Shown here: positions 7,559-16,125 of the stretch, one piece after another | Layout of the letters: each line of letters starts with the position of its first letter | Position numbering within the stretch: the stretch's first letter is position 1 | NCBI RefSeq assembly: GCF_025642745.1 | Contig: NZ_JANZKP010000008.1 | Location: 1 to 64,000, forward strand | Length of the DNA stretch: 64,000 bases | Source of the DNA: Cellulomonas sp. RIT-PI-Y | GTDB taxonomy: Bacteria > Actinomycetota > Actinomycetes > Actinomycetales > Cellulomonadaceae | Reading direction: 5' to 3' | The notes under the pieces: generated by a model | What the model saw: the letters and a program-made list of their open reading frames with translations, nothing else | Told to the model about the DNA's origin: nothing | Databases searched by the model: none | Made by a program: the position numbers and the translations under genes

Positions 7559-9238
7559 GTGAGCACACCCATCGACGCGACCACCACCGGCGCGTGGACC
7601 GCCCTGGCCGCGCACCGCGACGGGCTGACCCCGGATCTGCGCGGCTGGTTCGCCGCCGACGCCGAGCGAGCCGCCCGCTTCAGCCGCCAGGTCGGCGACC
7701 TGCACGTCGACCTGTCCAAGAACCTGATCACGGACGAGACGCTGGAGCTGCTGACCCGGCTCGCGGACGAGGTGGACCTGTCCGGTCGCCTGGCCGCGAT
7801 GTTCGCCGGTGAGCACATCAACGTGACCGAGGACCGCGCGGTGCTGCACACGGCGCTGCGCCGTCCGGCGGACGCGACCCCGGGGCTGGTCGTGGACGGC
7901 CAGGACGTCGACCACGACGTGCACGAGGTGCTGGCCAAGGTCTACGCCTTCGCGGACAAGGTGCGCTCCGGCGAGTGGACCGGCGTGACCGGCGAGCGGG
8001 TCGCCACCGTGGTGAACATCGGCATCGGCGGGTCCGACCTCGGCCCCGTGATGGCCTACGAGGCGCTCAAGCCCTCCGTCCAGGACGGCCTGGAGCTGCG
8101 GTTCGTGTCGAACATCGACCCGACCGACCTGGCGGAGAAGGTCAAGGACCTGGACCCGGCCACCACGCTGTTCATCGTGGCCTCCAAGACGTTCGGCACG
8201 CTGGAGACCCTGACGAACGCCCGGCTGGCCCGGGACTGGCTGTGGCGCGAGCTCGCCGCCGCCGGGGCGATCGAGGACACCGAGGACGCCCGCACCGGCG
8301 CCGTGGCGAAGCACTTCGTCGCGGTGTCGACCGCGCTGGACAAGGTCGCCGCCTTCGGGATCGATCCCGAGAACGCGTTCGGCTTCTGGGACTGGGTCGG
8401 CGGTCGCTACTCGGTGGACTCGGCGATCGGCACCTCGCTGGCGATCGCGATCGGCCCGGAGGGCTTCGCGGACTTCCTGGCCGGCTTCCACGCTGTCGAC
8501 GAGCACGTCCGCACCACCCCGTTCGCGCAGAACGTGCCGGTGCTGATGGGCCTGCTGAACGTCTGGTACGTCAACTTCCTGGACGCGCACACCCACGCGG
8601 TGCTGCCCTACGCCCAGTACCTGCACCGGTTCCCGGCGTACCTGCAGCAGCTGACCATGGAGTCGAACGGCAAGTCGGTCCGCTGGGACGGCACCCCGGT
8701 CACCACCGAGACCGGTGAGGTGTTCTGGGGCGAGCCCGGCACGAACGGCCAGCACGCGTTCTACCAGCTGATCCACCAGGGCACCCGGCTGATCCCGGCG
8801 GACTTCATCGCGGTGGCCACCCCGGCCCACCCGCTGAAGGACGACGGCACCGACGTGCACGCCCTGTTCCTGGCGAACTACTTCGCGCAGACCAAGGCGC
8901 TGGCCTTCGGCAAGACCGCCGACGAGGTCCGGGCCGAGGGCACCCCGGAGGAGATCGTCCCGGCCCGGGTGTTCTCCGGCAACCGACCGACCACCTCGAT
9001 CCTGGCCCCGGCGCTGACCCCGTCGGTGCTGGGCCAGCTGATCGCGCTCTACGAGCACATCACGTTCGTGCAGGGCGTGGTCTGGGGGATCGACTCCTTC
9101 GACCAGTGGGGCGTCGAGCTGGGCAAGAAGCTCGCGCTGGAGATCGCCCCGGCGGTCGAGGGCGACACCGACGCGCTGGCCGGTCAGGACCCGTCCACCC
9201 GGGCGCTGATCGCGAAGTACCTGGAGCTGCGCGGCTGA
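7559..9238 (+). CDS. pgi: Glucose-6-phosphate isomerase
   Basis: Interconverts glucose-6-phosphate and fructose-6-phosphate in glycolysis and gluconeogenesis. The 559-residue product carries the phosphate-binding loop [29 protein letters not shown], the isomerase signature [16 protein letters not shown] and the catalytic-site segment [17 protein letters not shown]. Length matches the long E. coli-type enzyme. GTG at 7559 is preferred because GAGAGGGA lies just upstream; an earlier GTG at 7538 would overlap this ribosome site. Divergent from the PfkB kinase and followed by a strong bidirectional terminator shared with the arabinofuranosidase gene. Confidence 0.97.
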   Translation: MSTPIDATTTGAWTALAAHRDGLTPDLRGWFAADAERAARFSRQVGDLHVDLSKNLITDETLELLTRLADEVDLSGRLAAMFAGEHINVTEDRAVLHTALRRPADATPGLVVDGQDVDHDVHEVLAKVYAFADKVRSGEWTGVTGERVATVVNIGIGGSDLGPVMAYEALKPSVQDGLELRFVSNIDPTDLAEKVKDLDPATTLFIVASKTFGTLETLTNARLARDWLWRELAAAGAIEDTEDARTGAVAKHFVAVSTALDKVAAFGIDPENAFGFWDWVGGRYSVDSAIGTSLAIAIGPEGFADFLAGFHAVDEHVRTTPFAQNVPVLMGLLNVWYVNFLDAHTHAVLPYAQYLHRFPAYLQQLTMESNGKSVRWDGTPVTTETGEVFWGEPGTNGQHAFYQLIHQGTRLIPADFIAVATPAHPLKDDGTDVHALFLANYFAQTKALAFGKTADEVRAEGTPEEIVPARVFSGNRPTTSILAPALTPSVLGQLIALYEHITFVQGVVWGIDSFDQWGVELGKKLALEIAPAVEGDTDALAGQDPSTRALIAKYLELRG

Positions 9239-9251
9239 GTCCCGCACCCGC

Positions 9252-9285
9252 GAGGGGCCCGACCGGACGTCCGGTCGGGCCCCTC
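9252..9285. terminator. Bidirectional terminator, perfect 34-base palindrome
   Basis: Arms 9252-9266 and 9271-9285 are perfectly complementary over 15 bp around ACGT, itself self-complementary, so the whole 34 bases form a palindrome. It sits 13 bases after the pgi stop and 7 bases beyond the stop of the convergent arabinofuranosidase gene, serving both strands. The T-tract is weak, as usual in high-GC genomes. Confidence 0.9.
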
Positions 9286-9292
9286 GGTCGTC

Positions 9293-10807
9293 TCAGCGGC
9301 TGAACGCCAGGGTGGAGAACGACACCGCGGGCAGGTCGAGCGAGACCACCCCGTCGACCAGCGTCACGTCGTCACGACCCACCGGGACCACGCGCTCCGG
9401 GTCGTCCGCGGTGTTGCTGGTGTAGGGGTCGTCGGCATGCAGCGTGGTGGCCGCGGTGATCCGCACGTCGCCGAACCGGGACAGGTCGACGCTCAGCCCG
9501 GTGGCCTGCTCCGGGTGCCGGTTGACCACCAGCACCGACCCGGTGCCGGCGGCCTCGTCCCAGGTCGCGACCGCGTCGACCGCGGCGACCTCCCCGTGCT
9601 GGGCGGTCGGGAAGGTGATCGAGGTCGGGCGCACGTCCAGCACCTCGCCGGTGGCCAGGGCGGCGATCTGGGCGAACGGGTGGAAGATCGTCTGCTTCCA
9701 GGCCCGGCCGCCGGGCTCGGTCATGATCGGGGCGATCACGTTCACCAGCTGAGCCTGGCAGGCGGCGTGCACCCGGTCGTTGTGCCGGAGCAGGCTGATC
9801 AGCAGGTTGGCCACCACGACCGCGTCGGCGGCGTTGTACTGGTCCTCCAGCAGCGGCGGGGCGACCGGCCAGTCGTCGCCGGAGGGCACGATCGACTCGG
9901 CGCGGGACTGGTACCAGACGTTCCACTCGTCGAAGGACAGCTGGATCCGCTTCTCCCGCTTGAGCGCGGCGCGCACGCCGTCGGCGGTGGCCACCACGTC
10001 CTCGATGAAGGCGTCCATGTCGACCGCCGAGCCGAGGAAGCTGGCCAAGTCGCCGTCGGTCTCCTCGTAGTAACGGTGGATCGAGATGTAGTCGACCTGG
10101 TCGTAGCACTCGGTGAGCACCTGGCGTTCCCACTCGCCGAAGGTGTCCATGGTCGGGCCCGAGGAGCCGCAGGCGACCAGTTCCAGCCCCGGATCCACCT
10201 GGCGCATCGCGCGACCGGCCTCGGCGGCGATCCGGCCGTACTCGTGGGCGGTCTTGTGCCCGGTCTGCCAGGGACCGTCCATCTCGTTCCCGAGGCACCA
10301 CATCCGCACGCCGTAGGGCTGCTCGCCGCCGTTGGCCCGGCGCTGCTCGGCCAGGGCGGTCGGGGCGGTGCCGTTGCAGTAGTCGAGGAGGTCGACCGCC
10401 TCCAGCACGCCCCTGGTGCCCAGGTTCACCGCCATCATCGGCTCGACCCCCGCCTTGGCCGCCCAGCGCATGAACTCGTCGGTGCCGACCCGGTTGGGCT
10501 CCATCGAGTGCCACGCCAGGTCGAGCCGGGCCGGACGGTCCTCCTGCGGCCCGACACCGTCCTCCCAGCGATAGCCGGAGACGAAGTTGCCGCCCGGGTA
10601 CCGGACGGTGGTGACACCCAGCTCGCGGACCAGGTCGATCACGTCCTGGCGGAAGCCGTCGGCGTCGGCGGAGGGATGGGCCGGGTCGTGGATGCCGGTG
10701 TAGACGCAGCGCCCCAGGTGCTCGACGAAGGAGCCGAAGGTGCGCGGGCGGACCGGCGAGACGATCAGGGCGGGGTCGACGGTGAGACGTGCGGTGGGTG
10801 CGGACAC
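9293..10807 (-). CDS. GH51 alpha-L-arabinofuranosidase
   Basis: Releases terminal L-arabinose from arabinoxylan or arabinan oligosaccharides. The 504-residue protein has no signal peptide and is probably cytoplasmic, acting on imported oligosaccharides. The acid/base Glu lies in CLGNEMDGPW (about residue 175) and the nucleophile Glu in SFDEWNVWYQ (about 294), both typical of GH51. A C-terminal beta-sandwich follows from about residue 370. GTG at 10807 is chosen for the GGAAGG ribosome site just upstream; an in-frame extension to 10909 would run through the operator. A LacI-type palindrome at 10892-10903 suggests arabinose- or xylan-linked control by a regulator not found nearby. Confidence 0.93.
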   Translation of the reverse strand: MSAPTARLTVDPALIVSPVRPRTFGSFVEHLGRCVYTGIHDPAHPSADADGFRQDVIDLVRELGVTTVRYPGGNFVSGYRWEDGVGPQEDRPARLDLAWHSMEPNRVGTDEFMRWAAKAGVEPMMAVNLGTRGVLEAVDLLDYCNGTAPTALAEQRRANGGEQPYGVRMWCLGNEMDGPWQTGHKTAHEYGRIAAEAGRAMRQVDPGLELVACGSSGPTMDTFGEWERQVLTECYDQVDYISIHRYYEETDGDLASFLGSAVDMDAFIEDVVATADGVRAALKREKRIQLSFDEWNVWYQSRAESIVPSGDDWPVAPPLLEDQYNAADAVVVANLLISLLRHNDRVHAACQAQLVNVIAPIMTEPGGRAWKQTIFHPFAQIAALATGEVLDVRPTSITFPTAQHGEVAAVDAVATWDEAAGTGSVLVVNRHPEQATGLSVDLSRFGDVRITAATTLHADDPYTSNTADDPERVVPVGRDDVTLVDGVVSLDLPAVSFSTLAFSR

Positions 10808-10891
10808 GCTGGGTCCTTCCGTGGTGAAGCCGCGCCGCGACGGTGCGGGGCGGGGGCCGGGGCTCCCGGCGACTTCACTGTGCCGCAGTTC

Positions 10892-10903
10892 TACATCGAT
10901 GTA
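10892..10903. promoter_or_regulatory. LacI-type operator upstream of GH51 gene
   Basis: TACATCGATGTA is a perfect 12-base palindrome with a central CG, in the AT-rich context CTTTACATCGATGTAGAA (minus strand). This is the typical shape of LacI-family operators. It lies about 85 bases upstream of the arabinofuranosidase GTG. Neither of the two other operator types in this window matches it, so its regulator is probably elsewhere. Confidence 0.65.
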
Positions 10904-10939
10904 AAGCACTCTGCCGACACGAGGCCGGAGGACGAGGGA

Positions 10940-10972
10940 GGACCCCGCACCCGGGGGCTGGGTGCGGGGTCC
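10940..10972 (-). terminator. Terminator after HtrA-like gene
   Basis: Perfect 13-bp arms 10940-10952 and 10960-10972 with a seven-base loop, 51 bases past the stop codon of the htrA-like gene on the minus strand. It also insulates the arabinofuranosidase promoter region from read-through. Confidence 0.8.
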
Positions 10973-11022
10973 GACGGACGGACGGCGTGGGGAGGGAGGT
11001 CGCCCGGCGCCGGCCGGCCGAC

Positions 11023-12336
11023 TCAGGCGGCGGGGCCCTCGATCAGGGTCACCGTCGCGGTCTGGGTGGCACCGGCCGCCGTGGTCCAGGTCAGCGTCAC
11101 CTGGTCGCCGGGGGCGTACTCGGCCAGCGCGGCGCTCAGCTCGTCGCCGGAGGTCACCGTGGTGCCGTCCACCGCGGTGATGGTGTCACCGGCGACCAGA
11201 CCGGCCTCCGCGGCCGGGGTGTCCTCGATCACGCCGCCGAGCACGGCACCCGTCCCGGTCGCACCGGGCAGGCCGGTGCTGGACGTCGACAGCTGCACGC
11301 CCAGGAAGGCCGGCAGGCCGATGGTGACGGTGTCGGAGGCCTCGCCGGAGACGATCTGCTTGGCCACCGTCAGCGCGTCCTCGATCGGGATCGCGTACCC
11401 GGTGATGTCCGAGGAGCCGGAGGACGCCGCGGTGGTGATGCCGACGACCTCGCCCTCGTCGTCCAGCAGCGCGCCGCCGGAGTCACCGGAGACCACGTCG
11501 GCGTCCACCTGGATCAGGTTGGTCAGCGACTCGCCCGCGGACACGCCCTCGGACTGGGTGGTGATCGACTGCTCCAGCGCGGTGACCGCGCCGCTGGCGG
11601 CCATCAGGGTGCCGCCGCCCTCGGCGTTGCCCACCGCGGTGACGGTGTCGCCCACCGCGGGGTCGCCGTCGTCGTCCACCGTGGCGGTGGTCAGACCGGA
11701 GGCGTCCTGCAACTGCAGCACCGCGATGTCCGCGGTGGCGTCGGTGCCGACCACCGTGGCGGTGTAGGTCGCGCCGGTCTCCGGCACGGTGACGGTGATC
11801 TCGGTCGAGCCCTCGATCACGTGGTTGTTGGTCAGGATCAGGCCGTCCGAGGTCATCACGATGCCCGAGCCCGCGGCCTCCGCGGAGGCGTAGCCCAGCA
11901 CCGTGTTGATCAGGACGACGCCCTGGGACTGCTCGGCGGTTGCCTCGGTCACGTCCAGCGAGCTGCTGCCGGAGGTGGAGCCCTGGGACTGCTGGTCCTG
12001 CTGCCCCTGCTGGCCGGGCGCCGTCTGCTGACCGAAGGAGCCGTAGCTCGGCAGCTGGTCCTGGGTGGTGCCCTGCTGGGTGTCGGTCCCGGTGTCGGTG
12101 CTGGGCGCCACGGTGAGGTCGGTGCCGTTGTGGGCCAGGGCGGCGCCGAGGCCCATCCCGCCGCCGATCAGCCCGAGGGACAGCACGCCGGAGGCGAAGA
12201 GCGCGACGGCGGTGCGGCGACGACGCGGCCGGGTGGTCTCCAGGACGGCGACCGGCTGCGGCGCGGCAGAGGGCTGCTGCGGGGCGTACGGCTGCTGCGG
12301 GTTGTGCTGCTGCGGCTCCTGCGGCTGCTGCTCCAT
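11023..12336 (-). CDS. HtrA/DegP-like membrane-anchored serine protease with PDZ domain
   Basis: Cell-surface quality-control protease of the S1C family, 437 residues. A Gln/Pro-rich cytoplasmic tail (1-40) leads to one membrane segment (about 42-68) and a low-complexity Gln/Ser/Thr linker. The trypsin-like domain has catalytic His172 (TNNHVIEG), Asp203 (TADIAVLQL) and Ser286 (SGDSGGALLD). A PDZ domain occupies roughly 340-430. All three catalytic residues are present, so it should be active. The ribosome site AGGAGGT lies nine bases before the ATG. It is a single-gene unit with its own terminator, and probably responds to envelope stress as in related actinobacteria. Confidence 0.92.
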   Translation of the reverse strand: MEQQPQEPQQHNPQQPYAPQQPSAAPQPVAVLETTRPRRRRTAVALFASGVLSLGLIGGGMGLGAALAHNGTDLTVAPSTDTGTDTQQGTTQDQLPSYGSFGQQTAPGQQGQQDQQSQGSTSGSSSLDVTEATAEQSQGVVLINTVLGYASAEAAGSGIVMTSDGLILTNNHVIEGSTEITVTVPETGATYTATVVGTDATADIAVLQLQDASGLTTATVDDDGDPAVGDTVTAVGNAEGGGTLMAASGAVTALEQSITTQSEGVSAGESLTNLIQVDADVVSGDSGGALLDDEGEVVGITTAASSGSSDITGYAIPIEDALTVAKQIVSGEASDTVTIGLPAFLGVQLSTSSTGLPGATGTGAVLGGVIEDTPAAEAGLVAGDTITAVDGTTVTSGDELSAALAEYAPGDQVTLTWTTAAGATQTATVTLIEGPAA

Positions 12337-12445
12337 GGTTCCTACCTCCTGCGGAACGGCGCCCCAGTGGCGTCGACGGCATTCAGTAGACGGCGCGTAC
12401 CCGAAGAAGCGCTGGGGCTTTCCTGGGAGTCGCCCATGAACGTGA

Positions 12446-12481
12446 GCGGGGCGGCACAGGATCGCTCCCGCACCGCCCCGC
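12446..12481 (-). terminator. Possible terminator after amidohydrolase gene
   Basis: Perfect 9-bp arms GCGGGGCGG (12446-12454) and CCGCCCCGC (12473-12481) with an 18-base loop, 14 bases after the amidohydrolase stop. The long loop makes it weaker than other terminators in the window. Confidence 0.4.
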
Positions 12482-12495
12482 CGCTCCCGGACCGC

Positions 12496-13719
12496 TCAGC
12501 CGGCGAAGCGCTCCGACCGCTCCACGGTGCGTGCGCCCTCGGCCTCGGACCAGGTGAAGACCGTCCGGCCCTCGATCAGCACGTGCTCGGCGCGGGCGTG
12601 CACGTCCAGCGGGTCGGTCGACCACACCACGACGTCGCCGTCCCGGCCCGGCTCCAGTGCGCCGATCCGGCCGTCCAGGCCCAGGAACGACGCCGGGTTC
12701 ACGGTCAGCGCCTCGATCGCCACCTCCGGCGCCAGCCCGTCCTTCACCGCGAGCGTGGCCTGGTGGATCAGGAAGTTGATCGGCACCACCGGGTGGTCGG
12801 TGGTGATCGCGACCCGGACGCCGGCCTTGACCATGTCGACCAGGTTCGTGACCGCACGGTCCTTCAGCTCGACCTTGGACCGGGAGGTGAAGGTCGGTCC
12901 GTAGATCACCGGGATGTCCTTCTCCGCCAACACGTCGGCGATCTTGTTGCCCTCGGTGCCGTGGTTGACGACCAGCCGGTAGCCGAACTCCTCCGACAGC
13001 CGGATCGCCGTGGCGATGTCGTCGTGGCGGTGGGTGTGCTGGTCCCAGACCAGCTCGCCGTCCAGCACCCGGGCCAGGGTGTCCAGGGTCAGGTCCTCCT
13101 TGAACGGCTCCCCCTTCGCCTCGGCCGCGGCCTTGGCGGCGCGGTAGTGCTGCGCCTCGGTGAACGCCTGCCGGATGACGTAGGCCACGCCCAGCCGGGT
13201 GGAGGGGGTCTGCTTCTTGTCCCCGTACACCCGCTTCGGGTTCTCGCCCAGCGCCGCCTTCACGCTGACCGCGGCCGAGATCACCTGCTCGTCGACCGTC
13301 CGGCCGCCCCAGGTCTTGATCGCCACGGTCTGCCCGCCGATCGGGTTGCCCGAGCCCGGCTTCACCACCACCGAGGTGATGCCGCCGGACAGCGCGTCCC
13401 GGAAGCCCTCGTCCTCGATGTCGATCGCGTCCAGCGCACGGACCCCGGCCATGTTCGGCCCGGTCATCTCGTTGGTGTCGTTCCCGGCCCAGCCCAGGCC
13501 CTCCTCGTGGATGCCGACGTGCCCGTGCGACTCGATGAAGCCGGGCAGCACCCACTTCCCGGTGGCGTCGACCACCCGGGCGTCGGCGGGGACAGCGACG
13601 TCGGCGCCGACCGCCTCGATCTTCCCGTCCCGGATCAGGACGGTGCCGCCCTCGATCACGGGTGCGGACACGGGGACGACGCGGCCGCCGGTGACGGCGA
13701 CGAGGGAGGTGTGAGTCAT
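12496..13719 (-). CDS. Amidohydrolase (imidazolonepropionase-like)
   Basis: Metal-dependent hydrolase of the amidohydrolase superfamily, 407 residues, no signal peptide. The metal site HGHVGIHEEG follows the strand VLPGFIESHGH near residue 60. Later conserved points include QHTHRHDD, the histidine in VVNHGTEGNK and the C-terminal Asp in ITTDHPVVP. This pattern fits the imidazolonepropionase-like/prolidase-like branch. True imidazolonepropionases sit in hut operons, which are absent here, so the natural substrate is unknown; acyl-amino acids or dipeptides are possible. The ATG at 13719 is the only sensible start. It is divergent from the ketopantoate reductase-like gene. Confidence 0.82.
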   Translation of the reverse strand: MTHTSLVAVTGGRVVPVSAPVIEGGTVLIRDGKIEAVGADVAVPADARVVDATGKWVLPGFIESHGHVGIHEEGLGWAGNDTNEMTGPNMAGVRALDAIDIEDEGFRDALSGGITSVVVKPGSGNPIGGQTVAIKTWGGRTVDEQVISAAVSVKAALGENPKRVYGDKKQTPSTRLGVAYVIRQAFTEAQHYRAAKAAAEAKGEPFKEDLTLDTLARVLDGELVWDQHTHRHDDIATAIRLSEEFGYRLVVNHGTEGNKIADVLAEKDIPVIYGPTFTSRSKVELKDRAVTNLVDMVKAGVRVAITTDHPVVPINFLIHQATLAVKDGLAPEVAIEALTVNPASFLGLDGRIGALEPGRDGDVVVWSTDPLDVHARAEHVLIEGRTVFTWSEAEGARTVERSERFAG

Positions 13720-13800
13720 GGGACCACCGTAGGCCGTCATCCGGGATCGTGATCGCCGCACGACTGTCCTGCGGTCCGGCGCTGTGGCACCGTGACCTGC

Positions 13801-14805
13801 GTGCGATACGTGATCATCGGCGCCGGCGCGGTCGGCGGGACCATCGGCGGGCTGCTGCACGAGGCGGGACAGGAGGTGCTCCTGGTCGCCCGGGGGGCGC
13901 ACCTGGCCGCGCTGCGCGAGCAGGGCCTGCACCTGACCACACCGTCCGGCGCCCGGGTGCTGCACGCCCCGACCGCGGGCGGGCCGCAGGAGCTGGAGCT
14001 CCGGACCGGCGACGTGCTGGTCCTGGCGGTGAAGAGCCAGGACACGGCGGCGACGCTGGCGGACTGGGCGGACCGGCCGGTGGACGGCGACCCGGAGCGG
14101 ACGGCGGCGCGGGAGCTGCTGCTGGTGCTGGCGCAGAACGGTGTGGACAACGAGCGGACCGCGCTGCGGCGGTTCGACCGGGTGGCGGGGATGTGCGTCT
14201 GGCTGCCCGCGACGTTCCTGGAGCCGGGCCGGGTCTCCGCGGCCGGTGCGCCGGTCGCCGGGGTGCTGACGCTCGGGACGGTGCCGGTGGGCGATCCCAC
14301 CGACGGCGATCTCGCAACGGTCTCGGAGGACCTGACCGCCGCGGGGTTCCGGGCGCCGGTGGTGCCGGACGTGCTGGCCTGGAAGTACGCCAAGCTGCTG
14401 TCGAACCTGGGGAACGCGGTCGAGGCGCTGTGCGGTCCGCTGCGCGGCAACGACGCCGCGCGTGAGCTGCTGACGGCCGCCACCGGGGAGGCGGAGCGGG
14501 TGCTGACCGCCGCCGGGATCGCCTGGACCGGTGAGGACGAGCAGGCCGCCGCCCGGGAGGGCTACACGCTGGTGGACCTGCCGGGGCAGCCGCGCGGCGG
14601 CGGGTCGACCTGGCAGTCGTTGCAGCGCGGCGCGGGCTCGGTGGAGGTGAACTGGCTGAACGGCGAGGTCGTGCTGCTGGGTCGGTTGCACGGGGTGCCG
14701 ACCCCGGTGAACGCGGTGCTGCTGCGCCGGGTCGAGCAGGCGGCGGCCTCCGGCGCCGGAGCGGGTGGCCACGACGCGGCGGAGCTGCTGGCCGAGGCCC
14801 GATGA
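13801..14805 (+). CDS. Ketopantoate reductase-family protein (ApbA/PanE-like)
   Basis: NADPH-dependent reductase family, 334 residues. The N-terminal Rossmann motif VIIGAGAVGGTIGG binds the cofactor; LAVKSQDT and the conserved lysine in WKYAKLLSNLGNAVEAL complete the active-site pattern of 2-dehydropantoate 2-reductase. The family also contains other 2-oxoacid reductases, and no pantothenate gene lies nearby, so panE is not assigned. GTG at 13801 gives the usual short N-terminus (RYVIIGAG); GTG at 13792 is possible. The stop overlaps the S4-domain gene as ATGA, so the two are translationally coupled. Confidence 0.82.
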   Translation: MRYVIIGAGAVGGTIGGLLHEAGQEVLLVARGAHLAALREQGLHLTTPSGARVLHAPTAGGPQELELRTGDVLVLAVKSQDTAATLADWADRPVDGDPERTAARELLLVLAQNGVDNERTALRRFDRVAGMCVWLPATFLEPGRVSAAGAPVAGVLTLGTVPVGDPTDGDLATVSEDLTAAGFRAPVVPDVLAWKYAKLLSNLGNAVEALCGPLRGNDAARELLTAATGEAERVLTAAGIAWTGEDEQAAAREGYTLVDLPGQPRGGGSTWQSLQRGAGSVEVNWLNGEVVLLGRLHGVPTPVNAVLLRRVEQAAASGAGAGGHDAAELLAEAR

Positions 14806-15212
14806 CCCAGAGCACACCGCCCGTCCCCGCCGTGCCGCCGGGACCGCCCAGCACCCGGGTGGACCGGTGGGTGTGGGCGGTGCGGCTGACCAGGACCCGG
14901 GCGGCCGCGGCGAGCGCGTGCCGTGCCGGGCACGTCAAGGTCAACGGGGAGCGCGCCAAACCCGCCACCGGGGTCAAGGTCGGGGACGAGGTCCGGGTCC
15001 GCGGTGACGGCCCGGAGCGGATCGTGGTGGTGCGCGCGGTGATCGAGCGCCGGGTCGGTCCGGCGGTGGCGGTGCAGTGCTTCCGCGACGACACCCCGCC
15101 CCCGCCGCCCCGGGAGCAGGTGGCGGTGGCGGCACAGCGCGACCGGGGTGCGGGGCGGCCGACCAAGCGCGAGCGCCGGGAGATCGACCGGCTGCGGGGC
15201 CGCGAGCGCTAG
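14802..15212 (+). CDS. S4-domain RNA-binding protein (Hsp15-like)
   Basis: Small basic RNA-binding protein of 136 residues. An S4 domain at about residues 18-70 reads RVDRWVWAVRLTRTRAAAAS followed by GHVKVNGERAKPATGVKVGD, the Hsp15 pattern. The C-terminus is Arg/Lys-rich. Hsp15 relatives bind stalled 50S subunits carrying peptidyl-tRNA. Here the role is inferred from the fold only. The ATG overlaps the preceding reductase gene by four bases, and the 3' end overlaps the convergent DUF72 gene by four. Confidence 0.85.
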   Translation: MTQSTPPVPAVPPGPPSTRVDRWVWAVRLTRTRAAAASACRAGHVKVNGERAKPATGVKVGDEVRVRGDGPERIVVVRAVIERRVGPAVAVQCFRDDTPPPPPREQVAVAAQRDRGAGRPTKRERREIDRLRGRER

Positions 15213-16033
15213 CGTCCCGCCCGGTCGATCAGTGCCATGGCGTCCCGGGGCGCGCGGACCTTGGTGTCGTTGTCGAAGAACGCCCAGACGTCCAGCCCCT
15301 GCCCGGACCACGACCGCACCCGCTCCGCCCAGCGGTCCAGCGCCGGGTCGTCGTAGCCGGAGGCGTACAGCTCGGTGTCGCCGTGCAGCCGGACGTAGAC
15401 CAGGTCGGCGGTGACGTCCTCCAGGTAGGGCCACCGTCCGGCGGTGTCGGCGACCACGAGCCCGAGACCGAGCTCCCGCAGCAGGGCAGGGAACTCCAGT
15501 GTCCGGAACGAGTCGTGCCGGACCTCGATCACGTGCCGCAGCGGCCGGTCCGCCTCGGTCTCGATCCACGCACGGCCCTCGCCGTCGAGCCGCTCGTCGT
15601 GCTCCCGGGCCAGGGCGGCGGCCTCGACGGTGGTCCGGGGCAGGTCGGCCGCGAAGGCGCGCAGCCGCTCCGGGTGGTAGCCCAGACTCGGCGGAAGCTG
15701 CCAGAGCACCGGCCCGAGGGCGGGTCCGAGCGCGAGCACCCCGGAGGCGAAGAAGTTGGCCAGCGGGGTGCGCGCGTCCGCCAGCTTCTTCAGGTGGGTG
15801 ATGAAGCGCGGGCCCTTGACGCTGAACCGGAAGCCCGGCGGCACCTGGGTCAGCCACTGCCGGTAGGACGCGGGCTTCTGCAGGGCGTAGAACGAGCCGT
15901 TGATCTCGATCGCGGTCATCCGCTCGGCGGCGTACGCCAGCTCGGCGCGCTGTGGCAGCCCGGGCGGGTAGAACTCGCCGCGCCACGGCGCATACCGCCA
16001 GCCGGAGATGCCGATGCGGACCTGGCCTGCCAT
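15209..16033 (-). CDS. DUF72 TIM-barrel protein
   Basis: Protein of 274 residues belonging to the widespread DUF72 family, whose biochemical role is unknown. Typical segments are the N-terminal IGISGWRYAPWRGEFYPPG, the motif EINGSFYALQ, FSVKGPRFITH, the conserved EVRHDSF, and the C-terminal VWAFFDNDTK. ATG at 16033 matches the usual start; an upstream in-frame start would add 18 residues without family similarity. It converges with the S4-domain gene, sharing four bases, and is divergent from the UMF1 transporter. Confidence 0.88.
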   Translation of the reverse strand: MAGQVRIGISGWRYAPWRGEFYPPGLPQRAELAYAAERMTAIEINGSFYALQKPASYRQWLTQVPPGFRFSVKGPRFITHLKKLADARTPLANFFASGVLALGPALGPVLWQLPPSLGYHPERLRAFAADLPRTTVEAAALAREHDERLDGEGRAWIETEADRPLRHVIEVRHDSFRTLEFPALLRELGLGLVVADTAGRWPYLEDVTADLVYVRLHGDTELYASGYDDPALDRWAERVRSWSGQGLDVWAFFDNDTKVRAPRDAMALIDRAGR

Positions 16034-16125
16034 GATCGCCGACGCTAGGCAGCGCAGCCTGGCCCAGCAACCGCACCGGTCAGCCATCCGCTGTTCACCG
16101 GCCGGACGGACGGAGGCGGTACACC

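Noticed and set aside
12383-13555. Second frame across the first amidohydrolase gene
   Set aside because: Low-complexity Gly/Arg/Ala translation with no domain; the amidohydrolase frame carries the metal-binding motifs.
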